64,000 bases of DNA from Actinernus sp. WN-2022 (lineage: Eukaryota > Cnidaria > Anthozoa > Actiniaria > Actinernidae): the NCBI GenBank assembly GCA_030867875.1, contig JAOWCC010001501.1, positions 27,060,001 to 27,124,000 on the forward strand, written 5' to 3'. Positions within the stretch are counted from its first letter, which is position 1. Each line of letters starts with the position of its first letter. This document shows positions 10,601-25,600 of the stretch, piece after piece. Under the pieces are notes generated by a model. That model worked only from the letters and a program-made list of their open reading frames with translations. It ran no database searches and was not told where the DNA came from. A program made the translations under genes and the position numbers.

Positions 10601-13600
10601 CTTGTTATCTGGAGAATGGCACTCTTTACAACATTCCCTGAATGTTTCCTAACTATTAATCACAATTGGGTGATCCCTTCATGTAGGCAACACATGAATT
10701 GCTATCAAAATACAGTATAATTAACACAATACAAAACAATAGAACGAAATACACAATACAATAGAACACAATACACGATACAATTTGGTAGTAATTCATG
10801 TCTGCCTACATGAAGGGAGAACCCACGATTGAACATTTTCCTAACTTTCACGAAAATTCCCTAACTTTTGTTCTGTCTGACCACTGGCAAATGTCGACCT
10901 ACAATGTAATATTGCTTTTACTAACTTTTCGATAGCCAAAGCTGAATTGCATAGCCAAAGCTGAATTGCATAGCCAAAGCTGAATCGCACGGTGCATTTG
11001 CGACATCGGTTTTCTCGTGCAATTTAACGTGGAATTACCTCGTCAGGCATGTGATTTTCCTATAATACATCTATTTCAAAAAGGTTGATATTGCATTGCC
11101 CGTTCAAAGACAGAAATGCATTATTGTTATGGTGTGTTTTAAGTATTCAGTTCAATAACAACAGGAGGAATTCACTTTTTCTCCACACTTTTTTCACATT
11201 TGCTTTACCTGGAATGCACAATGCAACATGGCATGAAACAAACTCTTTTGAAATGGATGTATACGTGTAAACATGTAAAACGCAAAGGAGAATGGTTACT
11301 GTGAGACTACTTTAACCGGGGCCACTTTGATAATGAGAACCAATCACATTGCAGAATGAAAACAAAGCATTCCAACTTGCGGTTATTTGATCCAGACCAA
11401 TCAGTGTCAAGTACAAGACAACAGCATTTCTACTTGCTCGAGGTTTTGGTCCAGTAAAAGGCAAAGTCGAACCCTTTTGAATGAAGAAAATCACATGGAT
11501 ATGCTTTCTTTCGTTTTGCAGTGTGTTTAGTTTTCATTGTCTAAGTGGCACTGTAAATGGTATAATGTGTTTCGGCTTACTTCAAAAGAGGAATTAAGGT
11601 AAAGTTGTTCTAGGGCATGTAGTTCAGCTTGGTATTGCGAGGCATTGTCCTCAGGCACACGAGACCTTAAGGGAAAAATAAGGAAAATATAATTCAAGTA
11701 GTAATTATATACGAAACGAGAACAAGTGTTTCAGCAGATTTGAAAGTGCAATGATGGTAGGTGACCGCAGTTGTAAAACTCAAAAATAATGGCAGTCATA
11801 TTGAGTTTCAAATACACTCAGGTTTAGAACTTGGATTCGACTCTACCATGTTTGAAACTGATCAGTTGATCCTAGCCAGGGGTCTAATCAGGATAGGTTT
11901 AAATTTCGGCTAGGCAAGGGTGTTTACACAAGGGACGTTTTACCCTTGCCGATTTTGAATACGCAAGGCAGGAAAGTGAATGAGGGAGTTTGGGGAGGAC
12001 GATTTGGAACCTCCTACCAGTTTTGAGCATGTAACAATGGAGAATGCGCAGTAGCAGTGGAGCATGCGCAGAATGGGTAGAAAACTTTGTCAAGGTGTTC
12101 ACACGTTCCACCAAAACGGTAAGGTCTATGAACATGGTCCTGAAATCGAAAAATAAATCGGCAAGGCAGGACTATACCGTTTACACCACACAATTTACCC
12201 TTGCCTAGCCGAAATTTGAACCTTGCCGATATTCATATGTAGTGAAAATGGGGTTAAATGTATCTCACCTACGCGCGGTAAGAAGTCGGCAACAATGGTA
12301 TCAGAGCGAGGCCAGTTGTCCCAGATATCGCGAGACTGGAGTCGGTCAGAAATGACTTAATTTCTGTCGTACACTGTGTTCACTGTTGTCGTAAGGAAAT
12401 CAACACTATTTTCCGCCAATCGACTGAATATTTCTCTCTTCCAGTGACAAGTCAGGACAACTGGCCTTGCTTTGATGCCTTTATGAATAAGGTTAATGTG
12501 AGGCTTGCTGTTTGTGGAATGGAAATGGAACATGGAAAGCATACTCACTGTTTTGTTTTGTGAATAGTAAACTCTGCAGTAGAAGGAACCTTCTGTGTTA
12601 GCGCCGTTAGTACCTCTGCCACAAGTCTCATGCTAACATGTCAATAAAATACATACATGTATCTCAGAAATAGGATGTTCTAGTTTGAACTTTGCGGCGA
12701 AGTTCCATGTGTGTATTACTGGGATACTGTCAATTAATTGTACCAACGTAATTATACTGTTTTACATGGCTTGATAAAGACTAACATAATCGGTAAAAAG
12801 CAATCAGAATAGCTCTCACACTGGAAAAATCCAAACATTTAGTCTTTGAAAAACTATGTAAAAAGTCTGTAACATGTGAACATTTAGCATTTTACAGATA
12901 TTGTAAAATGTTTGCAAATTGTCTGTGAATGTAAAAAATTACAAACATTTATGAGAAACATTTCATACAGTAGTAAATTTAGAGAAGTGTTCTACTCTAT
13001 AAAATGTTTGTAAAAAATATCCGTAAATTTGTATATTCAGACATTTTGCTAACATTTTACAAAGTCGGTAAAATGCTCATATTTTCCAAACATCTTACAC
13101 ACTTTTTACAGTTCTTCAAAAACTGTAAATGGTTCGATTTTTCCAGTGTCAGAGGCTGATCTAGCTGAGTAACACTTCAAGATATAATCGTAATTAAATG
13201 GTCATTAATGCTTAATTATAAGATACAGTAACAAATATAAAACAATGATCATTAATTGGGTAAGTAATTACAACAAATAAGCAAATAAAGAATACATGTA
13301 CATGACTAATTTGGTAACAAAGGCTAAAACAAACAAGATAATGTTTTTTTAAATACTCAGATCAACAGAGTATACTTTTCCAGGTATTCTCGTGTTTTTC
13401 TCATTAATGATAAAGACAGACTTAGCCTCGAAAACTGATCAAGTTGTTCAATCACTGTATGTTGGACATTTTGGATTATAAAACAATTCAGAGTTTCCGT
13501 GGATAAATGTTGCTGTTCCTTGCCCTAGTGAATATTTACGGAAAGATGAAGATATTGACTTTATATTGAATCCATTTAAGAATCACTTGAACGTTGTGTA

Positions 13601-16600
13601 CTATTACGTTCTCAAGGATTAGTCCTTATTGTAATCTTGTGCATAACAGAATAGGACTCTAGAACATTTTGGGACAAGGCTATTATAAGGGGGATTCGTC
13701 AACATGCAAATTTCATCAAAAGTGCATTCATCCGTGTTAACACGATAAAAGCAAATAAAGAGTAATCAGGTCCTAGATTGATGAGTATATCTAAGCTCAT
13801 ATGTCCCTTTTGTTCCTTTTGTCCCTAACAAATAAAATACAACTTAAAAACAGATCTGGATCTGACAGTTCTGGCCCTTGATAACATGGCCCGATGGCTT
13901 ACTAACTCCCACACTTGGTCTGGTTTTACTCCATCTTTTGCTGTGTCATAGTACAGGTTCCAAGATTCGTCCTATCCCATCATTGCACATTGGTGGTGTT
14001 ACTGGCTTGGATGAGAATATGCCACCCTTCACATCGCTTTTTAGTTTCAATAAAGATGCACACAATTGATAACTTAGTCTACCACATTTTACTATTCATG
14101 AGGAAAAGACAATAAAAACCCTGACGTCACCCCGTTCACATTAATGTATTCCGCCTCAAAAAAGTGGCTAATTCAGTCCCTCCTATACTACTGAAATTGA
14201 ATCTTTATTCCAATTGTCAGTGCTCAATTCAGATGATTTAATGGACCCACCTAGTATGATCGATTTCTTTGGCTACAAACATGATCACAAATTCACTAGC
14301 AAACTTACTTTGCAGACGTTTTCCCAGTCAGTAGTGCAATAATGGCTCGACTCGTTTCAGTGGTATCAGCAGACACAGGTAATATCCAGTCCAGCAGCTG
14401 GTGACGTAATGGGAAGGGATTCTTCTTTAAGGGGGAAGATGACAGTATGAGAGGACTAACAGGCATAAAACCCTCTGGTAATGGATGAAGCTGTAGGTAA
14501 GCTGCTAGAAACTCCAAGGAACCTCTGAAGAGCGAGAGAAAATAAAACCTTAAGCGTAAGGGAACTATTAAATAATAAACAAATACATCAGGAAAACTGC
14601 AACATGTATAATGTTTGCATTATCAAACCTATTGTAGTCTGCTTGGCTTACAAACTCCATAATAATTATGTTGAGCTTTAAGTCCCATTTACACTATGGA
14701 GTGCTTTTGGGTGGGCTTGGGTGGCAAAAACATTGTTTACACTAAAACGTATTGCTTGTACCAATTAACCATTTGGTGCTGCCTTTTTACACAAGAACAC
14801 AATCATGCACTGGGTACCAGTACCAGTTTCACCAGATAAAAACCAAAAATATTGCCTGGTGTAAATGAGGTTTTTATTAATGTTCTTACTGTTTTGAAAA
14901 GAGTAACTGGACATGCATGTAATGAGAATGTGGAAATGTAAATTTACATCACGAATATACAGCATTTGTAATCACCCAGAGATAGAATGATGATCTTTAA
15001 TCATGGAAGAAAATTATTCTTCATTTGCATGTTACGTCATCACTGCCATGTTGGTAGATGTTTACAAAGCATTCTTTGCTCTCGTTAGTTCCACCAACAT
15101 GGAATATGAATATCTGTGTCCAGATTGGTTGCAAATTTGAGCAATGGCAAATATGTGCCTTGTATGACCATTTCCTTGCTCTCGTTAGTTCCACTAACAT
15201 GGAATATGAATATCTGTGGATTGGTTGCAAACCTGAGCAATGGCAAATATGTGCCTTGTGTGACCATTTCCTTGCTCTCGTTAGTTCCACCAACATGGAA
15301 TATGAATATCTGTGGATTGATTGCAAACCTGAGCAATGTCAAATATGTGCCTTGTATGACCATTGCCAAAGCACTGTGGAATAATATTCATCATATTATC
15401 CGTCATGGTTACCCTTACCTCGTAGGAGTACTGCTACAAAGCACCTTCCAAGCATCCAAGTCAGGAACAACAAGCTTCTCCTGATGATCAAGTTGTTTCT
15501 CCCTCTTAGCATTTCTGGCAAATTACTGTTACTTTGCAAGGAGTTATATTACGTTATGTAGGAGGTCGGGCAGTTTAATGTTTGTTTATTCTATTGAATA
15601 TGTGGTTGGTTTGTAATTAACCAGTGTGTAAGTATACGATTGGTATATTTAACAAATAGAAGATGGTTCTCCACATTCTATAACAAAATATGCACGCTTA
15701 AGGTCTTCAAAAACTGTGTAATACATTACGCACAGATGGAATACGAGTGCATTTAAGCAGCTTTTCAGGACCTTGAAAGTGCATTATTTTGTTAGAGGGC
15801 ATACAGTTGTAGGAGAACCATCTTCTATTTGTTTTATAACCTAAAATTCCATCTATGCAGAAAGGAATTCTCGATCATGCATTATAAGAAAATCAAGCAT
15901 GCTGAGCAGCCAATGAAATCGTACCTTCTTAGGATGCTCCCATACTTTATATAAGTGAAGTAATGTATTAGTTGTTCTTGGGACTACTTTACTTAAAGAT
16001 TGGATAGAAATCTCACAACTGTATAGTCATACAGTAGCTTACATTTAGTTAGAAATCTGTTAAACCCACCATAACAAGTGTTGTAAGAAATGAGTATCCA
16101 TATTCTCTGTGGTGTTTCACACCAACTGTCTTCAGAACCGCTGTCCAGACTGTTTTCCACACAGTTCCCATATACTCCAGTACCCCTTGGCTGAGTTGCT
16201 CTTTTCTCTGTGCAAAGCACAGTGCGAATGACTCAAGGCACTTCAATACGTTACCAGTTGTCTCTTGCCTAGTGGAGAAAAAAAGCCAATCAGCAATTAC
16301 TCCATACATGCGCAACACCGTGACATAGTTCCGTTAAAGAGTTTGAGAAATCACGAGCCAAATTAAGATGAGTACTTTCTCAAACATTATGAGTGGCCTA
16401 CAACTTCAGAATTATTTTATCAGAGTACCCAACAGAACAAAGCTATATTTTTCTTTATGCTTTCTCTTATAGATTTGGAAGAAAAAGTTCCTCAACAAGA
16501 TGGTCATCTCTTAAATGAGCATGCGCTTGTGATGTCATACTGTCATCTGTCAGAGACAGTTGTCAACAATCACTAAAATATTTAATAAGTAAGCTATAAG

Positions 16601-19600
16601 ATGTTTAATGGTTATTTTATGGTTTTAGAAAATACATATTGATCCAGACCATCCAATACATGTACAGGCCCATATCCATGATTTGCTATGGGGGGAGGCA
16701 TAGGTGCACAAATGAACTCTGCAAGCACGAGCTGCTATTAGAGGGGTCTGGGGGCATGCTCCCCTGGACATTTTGAAAATTTGGATGATTATAGCAATAA
16801 CGAATTTAAATATACTTTTTAGACTTTTAGACTTTAGCTTTATTTGCACATTTCTTAAAGTTACAAATGGCATTTTTAAAAGATGACTATATATGTAAAA
16901 AAGAAAAGAAATTACAAGTACAGATAACTTTAGAGGAAGAAAATGAGATTGTGCACAGTAGTTAAAGTAGCACAGAGCTTTCGAGTTAACCACTGCCTAT
17001 CCTAAAATTAATTGACAAGTACAGTTCATGTGATAATATATAAGAAAATAGATCAAATAAAGCTAAAACAGATTTAACTTACATGGACAGACAGGAAAAA
17101 AAAAAAGCTCTATTAAGGAAGATTATATTTGATTGTCTACGAGGTATTGTTTATATCGTTTTTTGAATGTTCAATAAGATAAGCATTTTAAGTCGAGAGG
17201 AATTGACTCCCAAATTACGGATGCAGAAAATTTGAAAGTAAATTTGCCGTAATTCGTTCCACAGCTTATAAACTATTGGGTAAGAATACGAAGTAATGAC
17301 TTACTAACATCATTTTGGTGCTAATTTTGTTGAATTCACAAGCCAGGGTTAATTATTTCACCTCTACACATATAGAGAGGTGTAAGCAGCATACAATGTA
17401 GGTGCACAAACAAACTCTTCAAGCACAAGCTGCTATTAAAGGGGTCTGGGGGCATGCTCCCCTGGAAAATTTGGAAAAAATAGCAATGACGAATTTTAAG
17501 ATATCACAGCTTATAAACTATTGGGTAAGAATATAAGAAGTAATGCCTTGCTGACATCATTAATTTTTGGTGCTAATTTCACAGACTTTAAATCTTGTTG
17601 AATTCACAACTTGGATTAATTATTTCATCTCCAGACATATACATTTATACCTTACGGACATGTGTATTTGCTTTTAAATGGCATAGTTTATACTCCTGAA
17701 AATACTGAGCTTCAACATTATGCAAATTAGCCATGCATTATTATATTTAAATTCGGTCATTAGAGAGCTAAAGAATCAACGACGGCGACGGCAGCGATGA
17801 TGAGACCTAGAAAACTGTTTTCTCTTCTCACATCCATATCTTCGAAAAATATGATAAGCATAGAGTTCCGTTCACGCTGAACGAAAAGCGGAGTGATTTA
17901 CGTTTATACGTTGGCGTTCTCTTGTTAACATAAAATTTGGGGTTTTCACGTTGTGTTTTTCCAGACAACGGTTGAAATGTAGGCGACTGCGTGCATTTTC
18001 ATGTGCAATTATTGTATTTTGCAATTAAGCCTATTGTTTTACCCCGTTGTCCTAGACGTTGCCATCGTTGATGCTTATTAGCTCTCTAATAATAGCCCAG
18101 CTGAACTTTGAAGAAAAGCTGAACTCTGATTCCCTGGAATATATTAATATTATTTATAGAAGAGTATAGAATAGTATATACACTGTAATAAAAAAACATA
18201 ACCTTGTCAAAAAAATCACCAACCTTTTGCAGTTTGATTGTATCTGATGCAGAGTTGAAATCATGGGTACAAATTCACCAGATGGAATGCTAGACGGATG
18301 CTTTTGGAACAAAGCTGACAGGATCTGCAGCCTGAAGTATGGGAAGAATGTTTCATTGGCAAAAAGGGTGGCCATTATAATTCCAGAATAGCAATTTCCT
18401 CTACAAATGTCAGGTTCAGCTGTACACTAAGCAATTATTGAATGAGACATGTTGAGCATGATACATGTAGCAAAAATTACCAAGACAGAGTTCTGGGTTA
18501 TCTGTTGAAGGCTGAGGCTGATAACGCAGACCAAGGTCTTGATAATTTTCACTATCATGTGAAAACAGAATTCAATAATAGTGTTTATTATACATTTTAA
18601 GCAAACGTTTTCATAAAAAGAATGCTAGCGAAAACGAAGCTACGCTACATGACTTGTACATAAAACGCTGTACAATGGTTTGTTTACAATTGAATTTCAA
18701 GATGTTTTGTTTCTTATTCAAGCTACAGATTGCTTTTCTTTGCAACCTTAGTGGAGAACAAAGACTGGAAACATACAATGTAGCTGAGAACTTAAAATAG
18801 CAAAATGGCAAAAAACAAGCAAAATTATGTCTTTAATTTCTAGTATAAAAATAATGGTCATACATGTACTTGCTGGATCAATCATGGTTTCTGGGAAACC
18901 CCAACCCCTCCCCCACACTTCACCCTAACCTTTAATGGTTAATCATTAATAAAACGATGCGTATACAAGGGAGGGGTGGGTGGGTAGTTTCCCAGAAACC
19001 AGGATTGAGCCTACTTGCTTATCATCGAGTGCTACCTACAGATAATACCTACAGATAATTAAGCAGTGCGACATCACAACCTACAGATAACATTGTACAC
19101 ATGCGCAGTCAACGCTATAGTCACCTATCGAGAATTAGCTGTTTATCAGAATTATCAGAATTGAGATAGTGAGTAAAATGTACAATTTATAATACTGGCT
19201 AGCTTACCATGACAGCATAGCAAGACCTTCAGGACCACTCTCCAGAGTATCTCTCACAACATGCCACCCAACTTCGATCCGCCGCTTCTTAGTGCTGCTT
19301 CCTGGTTATAATACGTTAATAGAAGCATATTTTTTATGGTAAGATTTGTTTGGTAATGTATGCAACATACTTTCTGGTGTATTCCTTTTTTGGAATACCT
19401 GCAATTTGTCCCCCAAAACACGCCCTTAAAAAATAATGAAACGTTTCAGTTCTCCTAAATTCGTAATAGTGTGAAATCAAATCTCAGCATGCTCCATCCC
19501 ATATATAACACATCTTATTTACATGCCAATGCATTGGCCTCTTTTAGTAGCTACATTGTACATACATGTACAACTCAAAAGACATGTACCTGAATGACTT

Positions 19601-22600
19601 GAATTATTTCCCACATCTACAGCATGACAGCTAGAGTGACTCCACAAGACCTGAAATACAAAGAGTTACTAGCAATACTGTTTTATTAAATGTGACTACA
19701 TGTACATGTATTTGAGAAGTGTGAAAGAAAAGACAGTGAATGCTGACTCTGGTTCTTTCTGATGTTAGAGGGGCCATCACAGCCTCCATTTTTGATGCTC
19801 TAGAAAATGGTCTCCAAGCCAAAGTTCAGTTTTATAGCTAGAACTCCTCAGCTCCTGACTAGTCAGTGAAAATGATTTTAAAGTGCAAGTATCATGTTAA
19901 AAAAATATATTGTACTTTGCATTTGTTTCTCACACCAAAAATGTATTAATCTTACAAAATTAATTAATAATTGTAACATTTACGGCATTTAATCCCTAAT
20001 TTTGATGACTTTTCGTGGATCGTGGACTTTTTGTATGAATCAACTCCCTCCCAAGAGGAAAATACTAATTTCAAAATAAAATCCTGTGGGTTTCAATTGT
20101 GACATCACAAGATGAAATAGTCCCGCAATTCAGGTAGTTTAATTGCTGCTCCTGGCTCTTGAAGAAAACTAATGATAAGACAACTAAAATATATCAGAAA
20201 TAGAATTTGGGGCAAAGAGAGTTAATGTTGTGTTATGACTCTACTAGCACTTAACTTAATTGATGTACCTCTGATAAATAAGGTTATTAATCAGCTATAC
20301 AGGCTAAATGTGATACAGCTGTGTATTTTTCCGAGTCATATGTATTTTAGCAAGCCAAAATGCAAATGACGAGTATCACTGCACAGCCCAGTGATAGCTG
20401 GAAGACGGGAAAATACCCATCTGTGAAGACGTTTTTCTGTGATTTTCCCATCTGTAAAATCAGGGAATGCTCAGACTCTTCTAAGTGGTGGCACCATATA
20501 CCCACCAGTGTACTTGATTATTTTCCAACTGTGAAAAATTATATAGAGGATAAATTATTACATGGTGGTGTGAAGATATGAAGTTTATCCTTGAGAGTCG
20601 AAAACATTTCATGAGTGAGCGCAGTGAACAAGTGAAATGTTTTGGACTTCATACATGTATCTTCAAACCACCATGTAATTTTCTTTTTATTATATGGACA
20701 ATTACACTGCTCTAAGAACTCTTATCTATTCATTCTGGGGGAGCCAGGCTCTGTGGCCCGGGTTTGATTCCCGGACCTGGTGCCTTATGTGAGTTGAGTT
20801 TGTTGGTATCTCGCCCTTGCTCCAAGGGTTTTCTCCGGGTTCTCTGGTTATCCTCCCTCCACAGAAACCAACACGCTCACATCCTGGCTTTGATCAGCCT
20901 CTATGGCTGTTTTTCAAGTCCCGTTAGAAATTCAGTATTTTACTTACTCTCAGTACAAACTTCTTCGTGATCTTTCTAAGTCTTGTCTCTTCATTGCAGT
21001 CGAGAAAATCTTTAGAGAGTTTTAGATCTTATTTGGCTTTTTGTGCTCGGAGTATTGTGACATCGTCATGCAGCTCATTTAAGCTGTTTACATCTTCAAT
21101 GATTTTCACAAACCTGCCGTGCCACTTTATAGTTGAAAAGGTGGCAAACGTGACATCATCGATATTTTCACTAGTGAGGATATGGAAAATACGCCACCCA
21201 ATACCCGGATGTAGTTTCGTATGAGTTCTATGAGTGGTTTATTTCTCAGTACAACACTATCGTCCATATAATAAAAATACATCCCTGCAGCCATATTAGC
21301 TGCCTAGCTGCCTTCTTTGCAGATTTATATAATAAAGTTATTAATTCAGAATCCTTAGGCAGTTTGTATTTAATTTAGTTCAATTCACCTGATGTAGTAT
21401 ATCTGCAGCCAAGTCTAGAAATGACAGCTTTAAGTTTGGATCCATCTTGGCACTAAGAAAAAAAGAAAAATTACAACTGACATAACTGGAAGTTTTTAGA
21501 TCATTTTCTTGTGTAATATTTTTCGTTATTGATTTTTAACTCATCGATGCATGGTTATGTGGATGTGAGATACTTTATACAGTTTTTTTCTGTGGATAGC
21601 CGGGACATCGTTGACTTTCCGAATGCTGTTGACTTTTCCGAATGACGTTTGATTTTCTGAAGATATATTGACGGACGTTTGTGATTAGCTAGCTGTGAAT
21701 GGGATATGCGATTTCCTTAACTGATATTAATTATACTCGCTTAATATTACTGGTAGGTGGCTCAACCCTGGACAGACATGGTAGTGGGTCCCTATCAATC
21801 AATTAGTGGTGATGATGTAACGATGACGTCATCGGCCATGTGGTTTAAAGTACATGCCCACATCTCCCTCATTTCCAATGCCAGACAGTTCAAACTTGGA
21901 CAGGCATGATAGTGGGTCCCTATCAATCGCTTAGTAGGGATCATGTAACGATGACGTCATCGGTCACATGGTTTAAAGTACATGCCCATATCTCCCTCAT
22001 TTCCAATGCCAGACAGTTCAAACTTGGACAGGCATGGTAGTGGGTCCCTATCAATCACTTAGTAGGGATGACGTAACGATGACGTCATCGGTCACATGAT
22101 ATTAAGTACATACCCATATCTCACTCATTTCTAATGCCAGATAGTTCAAACTTGGACAGGCATGGTATTGGGTCCCCACAAATCACATACTGGTGATGAC
22201 GTAATGATGACATCATCAGTCACATGATTTTTAAGTACATGCCCATACTCCCTCATTTCTAATGCCAGATAGTTCAAATTTGGACAGGCATGGTATTGGG
22301 TTCCCACAAATCAATTGCTGGCAATGATGTAACAATGACATCATCGGTCACATGATTTTAAGTAGTTGCCCATATCTCCCTCATTTCTAATGCCAGACAG
22401 TTCAAACTTGGAGGTCTTGATGAAGAAAATTTGCATGAACATGAAAAACTGCTGGAAGCAGTTATATATTACACTAGTTCTCTCAATATTACAACATTGT
22501 TCATAATTTATACCAGTTTTATATAATAATTTATACAATTGAGTTACAAAATTAATTAAGTCAAATTGCAATAACAAGAACATGGTTATAAACACATTGA

Positions 22601-25600
22601 CTGTACCCACCCTGCTCCTCGAATTCTTGCTCCAAGCTGTTCAATGTATGATACAATGACATCATACAACTTCTGTGTACATTTCTATGGGCAGTAGCGA
22701 GAAGATAATGCATCAAAGCATGACCTACATGTAGCTATAGTGGGATTGCTCTGTTTTGATCAGTAAATTATTACATATTTTTGATGATCCATCTGCTTCT
22801 GGACTGTGAAAGCCAGGATCAGGTCTTCATGAAGATGTGTGGGCCAGTTCATGTCTGCACACATCAGCAAGAGGTTTCAATATTTTCTCAAACTACACCA
22901 ATACACATATAACATACCAGCTGTCTCCACACATCACCAATCTCTTATCAGCTGTCTCCACACATGACACCAATCTGTTACCAGCTGTCTCTACACATCA
23001 CCAATCTCTTACCAGCTAATCTCCACACAATCATCACCAATCTCTTACCAGCTGTCTCCACACATCACCAATCTCTTACCAGCCATATCCACACATCAAC
23101 AACTATGGTTTGCAACAATTGACCAAGTACAAAAGTGGTTGTTCTGGTCCATGTACTGTACCCTAGCTTGTCTCGAAGACTTTCTCCAGCAGTATGACCA
23201 ATAAATAAGAGCACTTCATCAGCATAATGGTAAAAAGAGAATGCTTATACAATGTACCCAAGGTATGACATGCAGAACAAAAACTACAAGCTATACAAGC
23301 ATACCTAGCCAGAATGATACCAAAAAATCAGAAAGAAACACACAATGGTGGGTAAGTTAACTGATGGAAAAACAACTAAAATGGTGCCAATGAAGTGCTG
23401 AGTACATGTATTTAAAAAAAATCCTGCTAAGGGGATGATGGATAAACCGAGATGTGCTGAAATGTACATGTACTGGAGGTTCAGTGCCCAGGCTGTAAGT
23501 GGGAGGGTCAGTGCTTGAGAGCTTGGTTGCCAGGCAACAGGCAACCAACCAGTCCAGTATACTGGGTCACACCAAAGTGGACACGAGAAAAAGGGCAGGA
23601 GGGAAACAATCTACCCATGAGGAATGTTAATCAATCCCAGAAACAGCAAACGTTGAAATCAACACTTGTGAGCGATGTGAAGATCGAACGACTGCAAACA
23701 ACCTGCCAATTCTGCAAACAAGACCCATATGAGACGCCAACCCAGGACCCGCAAACTGTGTCATAGGAAGACCAAATTGCATGGGTGTATTTAACCATGC
23801 ATTTAGTCTAGATTAAATTTCCTGCGAAGGGGATGATGGATAAACCTACATTAATTTGTAGATGTGTTGAAGTGTATTCTAGGTTCAGTGCCCAGGCTGT
23901 AAGTAGGGTCATTGCCTGAGATCTTGGTTGCAAGGTAACAGGCAACCAACCAGCCCAACGAGAACACGATCGAGCTGAACGAGGACTGAACAAAAGCAGA
24001 TGGAATGGATGGAATCGGGAAAGGAGCCAGCCAAGCTGAATGCATGAAGTACTTAAGGAGCAGACCAAACTGAAGGATACAGTACCGCCTGGAATTATTG
24101 AAGCATCGGGTCGCGGTCAAACCGCGGTAATACCGCGGTCATTGGACGCGGTATTACCGCACCATGGACGAGGTTTTACCGCGGTCAAATTATTCACCGC
24201 AATGAAAGCCGCGGTCAAAATCCGCGGTCATGACACAATACTGTAGTATTGTGCAAATGTCATGCAAACGTATTTCGACGAATTTCGCTCTTTGTTCCTA
24301 CGAATGTCGCCGAAATTTCGACGAAGAATTGATCAGATACGCGAAAATTCGAATGCCAAGGCGAAATATCGCCAACCTGCGAGCGACATTTCGACGATAT
24401 TTCGTTCAGATTATCAAACGAAAATTCGGACCAGGTTATCGAAATATCGTGATCCGAAATTTCGCGTACGTGTTCATTGCCCAGTTTTGTATTTTAACCT
24501 TTCTTTCACTAGGATTAACGCGTGACAAATTCGAATTCATGACAAACAGTTTTACAAACGTACAGTAAGATGGTTTTGGTAAATAACCTGCGTGCCAGAG
24601 GCGTCAAAAAGTCAAGATTCTTAATAAAAGTCCCCGTCAATCGTGAACTGTCAGCCAGACGCGTGTCTCATTTCTGACACAAATACCGCGGGGGCGCAAT
24701 TAATTTCCATTTACGCGAACTGACTGATCTGATCCGATGCATTAAAGCTCTTTTAATTCAAAAGGAATTGCACTTTCCCAGTAGAAGTTTTCTGGTAAGA
24801 GTATATAAGTTTTTGCACGTCTTTCAATATGACAAACGTTGCTTCATAACTCTGTTGATGTTCTGTAAAATTTCAGACTGACACGTTCACGCCTGACTGA
24901 TTGCACGTGGGAATTCAGAAGAGTTGAGATTTTAATACACAAACATTTACAATGATTTCTGCCGAAACCTTTTAATACTAGTAACAAGACAAGGATCTGC
25001 CGTAAATGTGAAACTACACTGAAGCAAAAGTTTATTTGGTGTTATGTTTTGCGCTCAGCGGAGAATCTTTTAGAATCTTTTATTTTCGCCGTTCATTCAG
25101 AACTCTAACGGCGGGTTAGAATCTTAAAGATTCTAAAGTCTTAATTAGTTTCACCGATGATTGCTTCTTTACCCGCCGTTTGAGTTCTGAATGAAGCGAA
25201 AATAAAAGATTCTAAAGTCTTGGTTTCACCGAATAGTACTTCTTTACCCGCCGTTTGAGTTCTGAATGAAGCGAAAATAAAAGATTCTAAAGTCTTAGTT
25301 TCACCGATGAGTACTTCTTTACCCGCCGTTTGAGTTCTGAATGAAGCGAAAATAAAAGATTCTAAAGTCTTAGTTTCACCGATGAGTGCTTCTTTACCCG
25401 CCGTTTGAGTTCTGAATGAAGCGAAAATAAAAGATTCTAAATCTAAAGTCTTAGTTTCACCGATGAGTGCTTCTTTACCCGCCGTTTGAGTTCTGGATGA
25501 AACGAAAATAAAAGATTCTAAAGTTAACAGCGGTGTTGAATAAAGAATGAAAAGAACGCCGAGTCATCGCTACATCTTCACACTAAAGTCAATGATTTCG

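Noticed and set aside
12276..12345. Minus-strand exon-like stretch SRDIWDNWPRSDTIVADFLP with AG and GT borders
   Set aside because: If spliced into ATM between exons 15 and 16 it gives an in-frame stop; exons 15 and 16 already join in phase without it.
15021..15484. Repeat proteins on both strands (e.g. FIFHVGGTNESKE repeats)
   Set aside because: Products of a 95-100 bp intronic tandem repeat.
24230..24568. Two overlapping frames of 112 and 87 codons
   Set aside because: The text is dominated by AAATTTCG/CGAAATAT words inside a TIR element; no family features.
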